Shown: piece by piece, positions 36,631 to 45,343 of the stretch
How positions within the stretch are numbered: the first letter of the stretch is position 1
Layout: each line of letters begins with the position of its first letter
Origin: Coprococcus sp.
Lineage (GTDB): Bacteria; Bacillota; Clostridia; Lachnospirales; Lachnospiraceae
DNA: 64,000 nt
Direction of reading: 5' to 3'
NCBI GenBank assembly: GCA_016297495.1
Contig: JAEDGN010000004.1
Span: forward strand, 21,496 to 85,495
The notes under the pieces: generated by a model
Seen by the model: the letters and a program-made list of their open reading frames with translations, nothing else
Database searches by the model: none
Told to the model about the DNA's origin: nothing
Translations under genes and position numbers: made by a program

Positions 36631-38022
36631 TTATTTTAAGATATCTTCCAGATTTTGAAAACCTGTGTGAGTCGTCACAACAACGACCGTATCTCCCGTC
36701 TGAATGCTGTCCATACCACCTGGAATAATCATTTTTCCGGACCGGTTAATACAGGCAATCAGAAGATTGTCCTTCAGTGCCAGATCCTTCAGCGGTACAT
36801 CTGTCACGTCAGATTTTGCACTGACGCGGAATTCAATGGCCTCCGCCCGGGAATCAAACATATGATATAATGTTTCCACATTGCTGTCCATAGAGGCCTG
36901 CTTTGCCCGTACATAAGCAATAATAGCTTCTGCAGTAATATATTTCGGATAAATAACACTGCCAAGATCAAGCTTATCAATCAGATTATGAAAGGAATTT
37001 CTGTTGACCTTCGTAATGACCTTGGCATCAGAAACTTCTCTCGCATGCAGGGACAGTAAAATATTTTCTTCGTCAATACCCGTTAAAGGCACCAGCGAAT
37101 CCACGTAAGCAATTTCCTCTTCTCTCAGTATCTCCTCATCTGTCCCATCACCATTGATAATTGTGGCATTCGGCAGTAAAACGCTCAGTTCCTCGCAGCG
37201 TTCTCTGCGATTCTCTATGATTTTTACCGCAATTCCCATTTCCAGCAGCTGTTTGGCCAGATAATAAGCCGCCTTACCGCCTCCGACAATCATGGTGTTA
37301 TGTACCGGTCTGTTCTCAATACCAATGCGTTCAAAAAAATTCTTTGCCGCCTTAACGGTAGAGATAAAAGAAACCACATCTCCCTGCTGTAATTTAAAAT
37401 TGCCGTCAGGAATAAACACCTGCTTCTCACGTTCAATGGCACAGATCAGGATATCTCCCGATATATTTCTTCCCAGAGTCATAATCTTCTGTCCGTTGAG
37501 CCGATTGCCCTCAGGTATCTTAAAACGTATCATCTCCGCCTGCCCATGGGCAAATGAGTTGACCCCCAGGGCTGCCGGAAGACTGAGCACACGGGCAATC
37601 TCATTGGCTGCCTCCATCTCCGGATTGATGATCATAGCCAATCCCAGCTTCTCTTTCAAATAAGAAACTTCATCACTGTAATCAGGCGTCCTGACACGGG
37701 CGATAGCAGCACAGTCACCAACTCTTTTTGCCACCGTACAGCATAAAAGATTCAGTTCATCAGAATCTGTCACTGCAATCATCAGATCGGCTTTGTCAAT
37801 GCCTGCTTCCACCTGTACTTTATAACTGGCACCATTGCCCACAATCCCCATAACATCATACATATCCGTCAGGCTCCGCAATCTGGACTCACTTCTGTCC
37901 ACAAGCGTAATATCATGTCCTTCTTTATACAATTGTTCCGTCAGGGAAGCTCCTACCTTGCCACATCCGACAATAATAATATTCAGGCCTCTCTTTCCCT
38001 GCTTCCGGTCTTTAGCAAACAT
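36631..38022 (-). CDS. trkA: Trk potassium system NAD-binding regulator
   Basis: 463 residues with two RCK modules. The first Rossmann motif is IIIVGCGKVGASL (about 14-26) and the second is MIVGGGKAAYYLAKQLLEMG (about 244). Each is followed by an RCK_C domain, giving the long TrkA form. It gates TrkH in response to nucleotides. First gene of trkA-trkH with a GGAGGAAAGC site; an extended TATAAT-like -10 is visible near 38087-38092. Confidence 0.93.
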   Translation of the reverse strand: MFAKDRKQGKRGLNIIIVGCGKVGASLTEQLYKEGHDITLVDRSESRLRSLTDMYDVMGIVGNGASYKVQVEAGIDKADLMIAVTDSDELNLLCCTVAKRVGDCAAIARVRTPDYSDEVSYLKEKLGLAMIINPEMEAANEIARVLSLPAALGVNSFAHGQAEMIRFKIPEGNRLNGQKIMTLGRNISGDILICAIEREKQVFIPDGNFKLQQGDVVSFISTVKAAKNFFERIGIENRPVHNTMIVGGGKAAYYLAKQLLEMGIAVKIIENRRERCEELSVLLPNATIINGDGTDEEILREEEIAYVDSLVPLTGIDEENILLSLHAREVSDAKVITKVNRNSFHNLIDKLDLGSVIYPKYITAEAIIAYVRAKQASMDSNVETLYHMFDSRAEAIEFRVSAKSDVTDVPLKDLALKDNLLIACINRSGKMIIPGGMDSIQTGDTVVVVTTHTGFQNLEDILK

Positions 38023-38134
38023 CTGCTTTCCTCCATAAACACCCTATGAAAGTCTATATCATTGAATACACATTCTGTATTATACCATAAGAGGTTGACT
38101 GAGGGAATGATAATATAAAGATTTCTTAATACAA

Positions 38135-38157
38135 AAGAGGCTGTTTTTCAGCCTCTT
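38135..38157 (-). terminator. intrinsic terminator after tdk
   Basis: Perfect 9-bp stem AAGAGGCTG / CAGCCTCTT with a 5-base loop, followed by TTTTG on the minus strand. Confidence 0.82.
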
Positions 38158-38191
38158 CTTATGTTCTGGTTTTTTTGGATGGAGGTTACGG

Positions 38192-38767
38192 TCACACCTT
38201 CTTATCCGGCCCCAGTATGCCTTCTTTGTAATGCTTGCGGCACAGTGCTGTATAGCATTCGTTGCCACCCATAACGATCTGAGAGCCGGTACGAATAATT
38301 TTTCCATCTTCTGTAAACCGTGTATTGCAGCTGGCACCGTTGCCGCACCAGCAGACTGTCTTCAGCTCTTCAATGACATCTGCCCATGCAAGCAGCCACG
38401 TACTGCCTTCAAACAATTCCCGTCGAAAGTCCGTCCGAAGGCCATAGCAAATGACCGGTATCTCTAAATCATCCACAATGTGTTCAAAAAATTCGATGTC
38501 GGATTTTCTGCAAAACTGTGCCTCATCAATAATCACACAATCATAGCTGCGCAATTCTTCATCACTCATAGCCACAATATCTTCTACATATTTGCACTCT
38601 CGTTCCAAACCGATCCGGCTCCATATGATGCCTGTATCCCGACTGTCCAGCTTTGGTTTTGCCAGAAGCGCCTCTTTGCCGCGCTCATAATAGTTATATG
38701 CCACCATCAGGGCATTTGCTGTTTTGGAGCTGCCCATTGCTCCATAACGAAAATATAATTTAGCCAT
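38192..38767 (-). CDS. tdk: thymidine kinase
   Basis: Phosphorylates thymidine for salvage. The 191-residue protein has the P-loop GAMGSSKT (9-16) and the Walker B-like DEAQF near residue 80-84. It has a zinc-binding CWCGNGASC and a second Cys pair position near CRKHY. Length and motifs are standard for the type II (TK1-like) family. Monocistronic, with its own terminator. Confidence 0.95.
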   Translation of the reverse strand: MAKLYFRYGAMGSSKTANALMVAYNYYERGKEALLAKPKLDSRDTGIIWSRIGLERECKYVEDIVAMSDEELRSYDCVIIDEAQFCRKSDIEFFEHIVDDLEIPVICYGLRTDFRRELFEGSTWLLAWADVIEELKTVCWCGNGASCNTRFTEDGKIIRTGSQIVMGGNECYTALCRKHYKEGILGPDKKV

Positions 38768-38841
38768 AGTCCTGTCCTTTTAAGATTTTCTTTTCAAACA
38801 ATAGTGTATCATATTAAAATCATAAGTAAAAGACGAAAAAA

Positions 38842-38867
38842 GGTTCTTTCTGACAACAGAAAGAACC
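38842..38867 (-). terminator. intrinsic terminator after the TraX-like gene
   Basis: Perfect 11-bp stem GGTTCTTTCTG / CAGAAAGAACC with an ACAA/TTGT loop, then TTTTTT on the minus strand. Confidence 0.88.
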
Positions 38868-38886
38868 AAAATGGGATTACGGATTT

Positions 38887-39666
38887 TTAACGGGCCAGCA
38901 TCAATGTGACAGCAGCCAGCACGATCAAATGTACCGGATATAATATGTAAAACACATATTTATTCCTGTTCCATCCCCGTTCGCCGCTATAGCTCCAGAG
39001 AGCATATGTTGAAAGAGGACCCGTGACATACATGAAACTGACAAAGCATCCGATGAGAAGACGCATCCCCCTTCTGTCATATAAAAGATAGTAGATTGCC
39101 GCCAGCAGCACCGTACAGAGTCCAAAATTCAAGTGGCAGATACTGCACCATAAAAGAGCTGCCAGAACAATCATCACCTGAATCAGGCGGTGCAAAATGC
39201 CTTTCCGATCATTAAACATTCTCAAGCCATAAAGCATGATCAGACAAACAGTCAGTGTAAACAGTGGATTCTGGGCTGACAGAGCAAACACAGACTGACT
39301 CATGGCCAGATCATATGGTATTTCACTGATCACAGCAAATGTAAGGATGGCCAGCAGATATTTTTTAAAACTCGATGTATGGACGAAGCCCTCTACCAGC
39401 AAAAAAGCAAATACAGGTACAGCCAGTCCGCCAATCAGCTGAAATACTGATGCCCAGCCCGCAATAATCATTTTGTCGGAATTATTTTTAAGCAGCTCGG
39501 ATAACCCCGCATCTGAATACTGATTGACATGTAAAAGACCATTACGGATAACCGACATGCCAATAGAATAGAATAACATTGCTATGAAGCCATAGATTTT
39601 CAATTTTGTCCCCGTTATAACCAGCGGCTGACGCCGTCCTCTGCTTCCTCTCTTTTGCTCTCCCAT
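38887..39666 (-). CDS. TraX-like polytopic membrane protein
   Basis: 259 residues with about seven helices. GTKLKIYGFIAMLFYSIGM at the N-terminus, LVEGFVHTSSFKKYLLAIL and the C-terminal NRNKYVFYILYPVHLIVLA follow the TraX family (named for F-pilin acetylation). Chromosomal Firmicute members have no plasmid context and their role is unknown; an acyltransferase-like activity on a surface substrate is the reasonable guess. It starts 12 bases after the galactanase stop, so the two may be co-transcribed. Confidence 0.8.
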   Translation of the reverse strand: MGEQKRGSRGRRQPLVITGTKLKIYGFIAMLFYSIGMSVIRNGLLHVNQYSDAGLSELLKNNSDKMIIAGWASVFQLIGGLAVPVFAFLLVEGFVHTSSFKKYLLAILTFAVISEIPYDLAMSQSVFALSAQNPLFTLTVCLIMLYGLRMFNDRKGILHRLIQVMIVLAALLWCSICHLNFGLCTVLLAAIYYLLYDRRGMRLLIGCFVSFMYVTGPLSTYALWSYSGERGWNRNKYVFYILYPVHLIVLAAVTLMLAR

Positions 39667-39678
39667 AGCTTCCTCCTG

Positions 39679-40791
39679 CTATCCCTGAAAATCCCTGATA
39701 ACCTTCAGTGCCGGCAGTGCATTGCCTTCATAGTCAAACAACGCCTGATTCGCCCACTCATTGCCTCCCGGTCCTGATTCTCCTGTATATGCCAGACCGG
39801 CTTTATCGGACCATCCACTGCCCGGAACCGGAATCCACGCAGCTTCCCAATAAACGAAACCTTTGCCTCTTCCCTCAGGAACTGCTTTGATCAATTCCAT
39901 CAAATCCTTCATAAAATCGCACTGTCCCTGAGGCGTCATGGCATATGATACCGTTGCCGCCAGTTTCTTATCTGCCGCCATACCTTTTCTTTGATCATCA
40001 TCCAGCTGCTCATACTGTTTGTAATCCTCCAGAGAGAAACCTGTGGAAGTCTCTGTCACGATCATATCCTTTCCAAATCGAACAGCCAGATCATTCATGT
40101 TATTTCTCAGATCCTCCATGGTACCATGCCAGAAAGGATAATAGCTCAGACCAATATAATCAAAATCTTCTCCGCCTTCTTCTATATAATGACCAAACCA
40201 GTCTTTGTACAATTCGTTATTGCCGCCATTATCCAGATGAAGCATGATCTTCACATTTTTATCCACCTGACGCACTGCACGGATACCGGCACCGATAAAA
40301 CGCGCTATATTTCCGTATTCCGGCACCTTTCCCAGAGGCCACAAAAGTCCTCCTGTCAATTCATTGCCAATGGCGGCAATGGCAGGTAGAAGATTTTCCT
40401 CCTTCAAAATGGTCATCACCGAAAATGTATAATTATATACAGCCCGCTCCAGCTGATCCGCGTCCATCCCCTGCCATGCCTTCGGCAGTATCTGTTTTCC
40501 CGGATCAGCCCAGAAATCACTATAATGAAAATCCAGCAGCCAGTTTATTCCCTGCTGCCTGATCCTTCTTGCCATTCCCATCACATAATGCAAATCACAA
40601 TTTCCCGCGCCGTAACCTTCACCCTCTGGTGTATAAGGATTGTTCCACAAACGCAGTCTTATCATATTAATGCCGTAATCCTTTAAAATATTCAGAGCAT
40701 CTCCCTCTATGTCCCCGTCTTTAAAATGTCCTCCGCAAGCCTCCACTTCAGCCAAAGAAGAAAGATCCGCGCCTTTAATCCATGATTCCAT
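39679..40791 (-). CDS. arabinogalactan endo-beta-1,4-galactanase (GH53), no signal peptide
   Basis: GH53 enzymes cut beta-1,4-galactan side chains of pectin. The 370-residue protein begins ESWIKGADLSSLAEVEACGG and shows INMIRLRLWNNP near residue 41. It has IGNELTGG with acid/base E144 and IVTETSTGFS with nucleophile E247. There is no secretion signal, so it should act in the cytoplasm on imported galacto-oligosaccharides, unlike most GH53 enzymes. The second ATG (40789-40791) fits the GGAG site better than the first. The neighbouring importer is at 43-46.7 kb. Confidence 0.93.
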   Translation of the reverse strand: MESWIKGADLSSLAEVEACGGHFKDGDIEGDALNILKDYGINMIRLRLWNNPYTPEGEGYGAGNCDLHYVMGMARRIRQQGINWLLDFHYSDFWADPGKQILPKAWQGMDADQLERAVYNYTFSVMTILKEENLLPAIAAIGNELTGGLLWPLGKVPEYGNIARFIGAGIRAVRQVDKNVKIMLHLDNGGNNELYKDWFGHYIEEGGEDFDYIGLSYYPFWHGTMEDLRNNMNDLAVRFGKDMIVTETSTGFSLEDYKQYEQLDDDQRKGMAADKKLAATVSYAMTPQGQCDFMKDLMELIKAVPEGRGKGFVYWEAAWIPVPGSGWSDKAGLAYTGESGPGGNEWANQALFDYEGNALPALKVIRDFQG

Positions 40792-40823
40792 AGTCATTCT
40801 CCATTACTTATACCGCAAAACAC

Positions 40824-40877
40824 GGCTGCTCAGCTTCATACACTCATAGTAATGACTGTTCCAGTGACTGAGCAGCC
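40824..40877 (-). repeat. inverted repeat between the microprotein and galactanase genes
   Basis: Perfect 10-base arms GGCTGCTCAG / CTGAGCAGCC enclose 34 bases, with GTGTTTTGC after it on the minus strand. It may be a partial terminator or an mRNA-stabilising structure before the galactanase gene. Confidence 0.6.
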
Positions 40878-40890
40878 TCCTGTTTATATT

Positions 40891-41118
40891 TTATTCCTCG
40901 GTAAAATCCTCGAAATCTGTATATCTTTTCATTATGCTGCCATATCTGAAACGAGCCATCTGGTTCCTGCCCAGGACATCCTCTTCCGTACCGGTATACT
41001 GACAGCGAATACAGTAATATTCCTTCCGGTCCTTATCATAGAACATATCAATGTCCAGATCTCTCATAAAACAGGACGGACAGCGATAATTTAATCTGCC
41101 TTTTCCAGCTTGAGCCAT
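40891..41118 (-). CDS. zinc-ribbon microprotein
   Basis: 75 residues with CPSC (13-16) and CIRC near residue 36-39, a plausible four-Cys zinc ribbon, and an acidic tail (TDFEDFTEE). The function is unknown. Its start lies inside the C-terminal end of the 612-residue gene (28-base overlap) with an AAGGAGGT site ten bases upstream, so it is probably translated with that gene. Confidence 0.75.
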   Translation of the reverse strand: MAQAGKGRLNYRCPSCFMRDLDIDMFYDKDRKEYYCIRCQYTGTEEDVLGRNQMARFRYGSIMKRYTDFEDFTEE

Positions 41119-42929
41119 GTCGTAAAGACCTCCTTATCACATAATCTGCCTTTGTAGCCCAGAGTGAACATCGGACTGAAAGCATATCCCTCCCGGATAT
41201 AGCCTTCCTTCTCCCTTCCCTCACAGGTCATCGAAACAAGTGTCTTAATCGGAGGGAGTTCGCACCATACGCTTTCGGCATCTTTTGCAGATGCTTCTCT
41301 GCATCGGTACTCATAAGGAATGACCGTGCTGTTTTCCCCTGCTTCCACTTTCAGGGTCAGAGATGACATATCCTCTGTATACTCTGTGGTGCCATAACAT
41401 CCAACCATATACTCGTTAATAGTCACTTCTGCATCAGAATCACTCATACTCAGCACGTGTCGATCAATTTTAATATCACTGCTGCCTTCTTCAAATGTAA
41501 TTACTGTCTGGAGCTTTACGGTCAAATCCTGGAATTCAATATCCACCGGATCCAATGTCAGGATTCTTACCGTGCCTTCCTGGGAGAAATGAGCCTTTGT
41601 CCTGCAGAGACACAGATCGACTTCTTCGCCATTATGACATATCTTGGCACTGCGAATCGTACCTTCACCTGCATAATGTGTAAAATAACCGGCTCTGTAT
41701 TTTTCCTGAATCAGGAAAGGATAGCTGGCATCCTGTATATGCGGCGTACCGATACCCACCGGCCATTCCAGTTTAGCTGCATACGGACGCAGATCCACGA
41801 TAGCACCGCCCTGATCCATATTGACGCATACGCGCATGTAAGGATCGCAATACCAGAAAAGCTGCTTCTGGCTGCCATAGAGAATATCTCTCCAAAGAGC
41901 ACATTCCGGTTCTGTATAATGCTTTTTCTCCCTGTAGAAATCAGCAAACTCACTCATCGTCATATCAATAAGCTCACCTTTTTCCTTCAGTTCCCCATAA
42001 TAGGCACAGCCGTCCTCGTAGGATTTTTTCAGAAGTTCATAAGGTGCTTCCCATCTTCCCATTTTATTCATCCAGCCCGGCCCAACAAACATCATATTAT
42101 AGGCATAGCCATTATTATATTTTGCCAGGGCACGATACTGGTCGATCAGATTATACAGATAAGGATATTCCCATGTCTCCGTATCATAGATCATACCTCG
42201 AAGCACATTCTGCGGATGGGTACCAAAATTGGAACCATTACCGTCATAGCATGCCAGCAGGTCACGGGACAAATGAGGAATAGCTACGATACCGGAATCC
42301 TCTTCTTCATTCGCTGCCGGTGCATGGGTATTCTGTTTTGACGGGATCCATGGCGCCCATGGGCCGCCGTCCATAAAAGTATACCAGCTGTTATTACATG
42401 TATGATAGGCTTTAGGTCCCTCCTCCCAGCAGGTTGCAACGGCACATTTAACGGAAGGATATTCTGCTTTGATAAAATTAATCAGATCAGCATCCATATA
42501 ATAGGAACCTGTTGATTCCGGATAAAAACCGAATCTGTCATAGAATTTGCCAAAAACATCCCGAACAATCGCCTTTTTGTCTTCCATGGAAAACATCCAG
42601 ATACAAAAATCCTTTGTATTGTATTTCTCTCTGAATTGCTCACAAGGCAGCCCCAGTAAAGACAATGCAATCTCGTCGCCGTATTTCTCATGATGTTCTT
42701 TTGCCAGAGACACCGCCTCGTCATTGAAAAGACTGGCGTAGGTCATCTGAATTGTCGTTTTAAGGCCATATTTATGAGCGCATTCCTGCTGGATCTTGAA
42801 AATATCAAGGCTCTCAGTCAGAAGCGCTTTGCGACCAATGTTTTCCTCCTTGCCCTGACCGGTTACTTTTTCAGCATATTCCGGCACCATTTCAGGACGA
42901 TGGATAATGTTGACAACAAATTGATTCAT
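41091..42929 (-). CDS. unrecognised 612-residue cytoplasmic protein in the galactan locus
   Basis: I do not recognise the family. The N-terminal ~330 residues read like an alpha/beta-barrel of the NodB deacetylase/GH57 kind: VVNIIHRPEMVPEYAEKV, ALLTESLDIFKIQQECA, TTIQMTYASLFNDEAVSLA, STGSYYMDADLINFIKAEYP. An aromatic-rich segment (NNSWYTFMDGGPWAPWIPSK) follows. The last ~200 residues look beta-rich. No signal peptide or membrane segment. It lies between a GH53 galactanase and a sugar ABC importer under a LacI regulator, so a carbohydrate-active role is likely. The ATG at 42927-42929 is preferred over an upstream TTG that overlaps the AAAGGA site. Confidence 0.8.
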   Translation of the reverse strand: MNQFVVNIIHRPEMVPEYAEKVTGQGKEENIGRKALLTESLDIFKIQQECAHKYGLKTTIQMTYASLFNDEAVSLAKEHHEKYGDEIALSLLGLPCEQFREKYNTKDFCIWMFSMEDKKAIVRDVFGKFYDRFGFYPESTGSYYMDADLINFIKAEYPSVKCAVATCWEEGPKAYHTCNNSWYTFMDGGPWAPWIPSKQNTHAPAANEEEDSGIVAIPHLSRDLLACYDGNGSNFGTHPQNVLRGMIYDTETWEYPYLYNLIDQYRALAKYNNGYAYNMMFVGPGWMNKMGRWEAPYELLKKSYEDGCAYYGELKEKGELIDMTMSEFADFYREKKHYTEPECALWRDILYGSQKQLFWYCDPYMRVCVNMDQGGAIVDLRPYAAKLEWPVGIGTPHIQDASYPFLIQEKYRAGYFTHYAGEGTIRSAKICHNGEEVDLCLCRTKAHFSQEGTVRILTLDPVDIEFQDLTVKLQTVITFEEGSSDIKIDRHVLSMSDSDAEVTINEYMVGCYGTTEYTEDMSSLTLKVEAGENSTVIPYEYRCREASAKDAESVWCELPPIKTLVSMTCEGREKEGYIREGYAFSPMFTLGYKGRLCDKEVFTTWLKLEKAD

Positions 42930-42959
42930 ATACGAATATATCCTTTCCAAAATAATATA

Positions 42960-43820
42960 TTAGCCTTTGACAGCACCGCCTGTAATTCCTTCAACATAGA
43001 ACTTCTGCATGATCAGGAACAAAATAGAAATCGGAATAGATACGATAACACCGCCACAGCAGAATATCGTAAAGTAGCTGTTGATCAGGCTCTTGTCCAG
43101 CATCTTGTATAATCCAACTGCTACTGTATAGTTTGCAGAAATACCTGCGTTCAGGATCATCTTCGAGTAGACGAAATCCATCCATGGTACCAGAAAACTG
43201 CTGATAACCGTATAAACAATGATCGGACGGCTCATTGGAAGGATAACCTGGAAGAATATCCTGGCCTCAGAACAACCATCAATACGAGCGGCCTCACAGA
43301 GAGCTCTTGGTACAGTATCAAAGAATCCTTTACAGATCAGATACCCCAGTCCGGCAGATGCGGAATATACCATAATCAAACCAAAATGGCTGTTGGTCAA
43401 TCCAAATGTTTTCAGTGTAAAGTACACAGCGATCATTGTAAGCACACCCGGAACCAGATTCAGGATAACTGCAATGTTCATCAACTTCTTCCTTGACTTA
43501 AACTGACCAAAGGATGTAGCATAAGCCACCATCAATACAAAGGCCGTGGAAATCACGCAGGTAAAACATGCAATCTTGAACGTATTCAAAAACCATGCCG
43601 AGAACTGATTGACAGTATCCGAATGAAACAGTTGGATATAATGAACCGCACTCCATGCTTTCGGGAAGAAGGTGCTGGTATTCATACCATCTTCGGCACT
43701 TAAAGAAGTACATACAAGCCAGATGATCGGAATCAGCCAGATAAAAGCCAGCACAGCGATCAGGAGATTATGCAGAAAGATATCAGTTTTGCGCTTATTG
43801 CTTACATGTTCTTTGATCAT
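42960..43820 (-). CDS. sugar ABC transporter permease, MalG type (second locus)
   Basis: 286 residues with six predicted helices and the EAA loop CEAARIDGCSEARIFFQVILP near residue 180; it ends ITGGAVKG. It is a clear paralogue of the protein at 5369-6244. Its ATG overlaps the stop of the MalF-type gene by four bases (ATGA). The substrate is inferred from the GH53 neighbour to be galacto-oligosaccharides. Confidence 0.92.
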   Translation of the reverse strand: MIKEHVSNKRKTDIFLHNLLIAVLAFIWLIPIIWLVCTSLSAEDGMNTSTFFPKAWSAVHYIQLFHSDTVNQFSAWFLNTFKIACFTCVISTAFVLMVAYATSFGQFKSRKKLMNIAVILNLVPGVLTMIAVYFTLKTFGLTNSHFGLIMVYSASAGLGYLICKGFFDTVPRALCEAARIDGCSEARIFFQVILPMSRPIIVYTVISSFLVPWMDFVYSKMILNAGISANYTVAVGLYKMLDKSLINSYFTIFCCGGVIVSIPISILFLIMQKFYVEGITGGAVKG

Positions 43821-45286
43821 TGATAATCACTCTCCTTCGATCCGCCAATCATAAAGTTAAAGGCAACCAGTGTAAAGGCAGCACATACAAGAAATACAAC
43901 GATACCGATAACAGCCGCCATCTTGTAATTGTAGTAATCCTGCGTCAACGTAAACAGCCATGTAACCAGCAGATCCACTTCCTTAGCCTGAGAATTGGCC
44001 ATAGCCTGATTAGTTGTTGTATAAACATCCTGTGTCAGCAGGTAAATAACATTAAAGTTGTTGATATTCTTAACAAAATCCGTTACCAGAGTCGGTCCCG
44101 TTACAAAGAGCAGATAAGGCATTGTAATGTAACGGAAGGTCTGGAAGGCATTGGCACCGTCCACCTTGGCACTCTCCAGCTGATCTCCGGGCAGATTCAT
44201 AAGAACGCCAGTCGCAATGAGCATCTGATACGGCAGACCGATCCAGATATTAATGATAATGATCATCACATGGGCCCAGCCCGGAGCTGACAGGAATGGT
44301 ATGTAGCTTGTGGATATGAGGCCGATATCCCTCAGGAATCCCGTCAGGCCGATATTGGCGCAGATTGTATTTACGATACCGCCATTGGAAAGGAAATTTC
44401 TTACCAGCAAAAGGGAAACAAACTGCGGTACAGCGATCGTAATAACAAAGAGCAGACGCCAGAATTTCGGCCATACGGTCTTCTTGCTATTCAGCAGCAT
44501 TGAAAGTAAGATACCGCCAAAATAGTTGGTAAGTGTTGCAAAAAATGCCCATACAAGAGTCCATCCGAGAACTCTTACGAAAGCATATCCGAAGGTGACT
44601 GTCAGGCCGCCTCCGCCAAAAAGATTGATAAAGTTCTGGAACCCAACCCATGTAAACAGATTGTTCGGCGGCATATGCTGCTGATCGTAATTAGTAAATG
44701 CAACGAAAAAAAGCAGCAAAATAGGGATAATTGTAAATACAATAATACCCAGTACCGGCAATGACAACATGGTTACATAGAATCTGTCTTCAATATAGCG
44801 CCTCATATCCTCGCGGAAAGTATTGATATGCTCGCCGCGTTCCGCCTGAAGCTGGAGATTGTAGACATTAACGATATTTCTGGCCCATACGATAAAAGCA
44901 GCGAACCAGACAACAAAACTGAACAGTGAAAACAGAAGAATCAGGAAGGAGTTATCAAAATCATTCCACTCTGTTTTCATAGTCTCCATATTGAAGACCT
45001 GCTCCGCCTGCACTGTACCTAAAGTAAGAAACTTAGGCACATATTGCATGGAAATTTTTACAGTAAACAAAATAATCGCAGCTTCCAGTATTGTCATCAG
45101 AAGTGCTTTCATATACTGTTTTCTCCGGGCGTAGCCAGCGCCCATCCAGATTAATGATAATTTAACCGCCCAGTCACCTTTGGCGACCGCATGGCCAAAT
45201 TCACCAAAAAACCTGCCAATGGCTGCGAAGAAGGAAACGATCCCTGTTTTTATGATCGTTCCAAGACCATTTGACTTTTCATTCAC
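43817..45286 (-). CDS. sugar ABC transporter permease, MalF type with extended N-terminus (second locus)
   Basis: 489 residues: an N-terminal extension with extra helices, then the core with the EAA loop QLESAKVDGANAFQTFRYITMP. Start GTG at 45284-45286, eight bases after AAAGGGG. The longest frame starts 57 bases further upstream inside the hairpin that separates it from the binding-protein gene, so that start is rejected. It shares architecture with the 6244-7620 protein. No ATPase is encoded nearby. Confidence 0.92.
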   Translation of the reverse strand: MNEKSNGLGTIIKTGIVSFFAAIGRFFGEFGHAVAKGDWAVKLSLIWMGAGYARRKQYMKALLMTILEAAIILFTVKISMQYVPKFLTLGTVQAEQVFNMETMKTEWNDFDNSFLILLFSLFSFVVWFAAFIVWARNIVNVYNLQLQAERGEHINTFREDMRRYIEDRFYVTMLSLPVLGIIVFTIIPILLLFFVAFTNYDQQHMPPNNLFTWVGFQNFINLFGGGGLTVTFGYAFVRVLGWTLVWAFFATLTNYFGGILLSMLLNSKKTVWPKFWRLLFVITIAVPQFVSLLLVRNFLSNGGIVNTICANIGLTGFLRDIGLISTSYIPFLSAPGWAHVMIIIINIWIGLPYQMLIATGVLMNLPGDQLESAKVDGANAFQTFRYITMPYLLFVTGPTLVTDFVKNINNFNVIYLLTQDVYTTTNQAMANSQAKEVDLLVTWLFTLTQDYYNYKMAAVIGIVVFLVCAAFTLVAFNFMIGGSKESDYQ

Positions 45287-45308
45287 AGTAACATCCCCTT
45301 TTAAGAAC

Positions 45309-45334
45309 GGGTCCATAAAATCCCTTATGGACCC
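45309..45334 (-). terminator. stem-loop between the binding-protein and MalF-type genes (second locus)
   Basis: Perfect 10-bp stem GGGTCCATAA / TTATGGACCC with a 6-base loop. On the minus strand it is followed by CGTTCTTAAAA rather than a T run, so it looks more like a 3-prime stabiliser than a terminator. Confidence 0.65.
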
Positions 45335-45343
45335 ATTCTGCAA

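Noticed and set aside
41457..42341. 294-codon plus-strand open frame over the unknown 612-residue gene
   Set aside because: Antisense shadow with Cys/Ile-rich, low-plausibility sequence. The minus-strand frame is longer and has a start signal and operon context.
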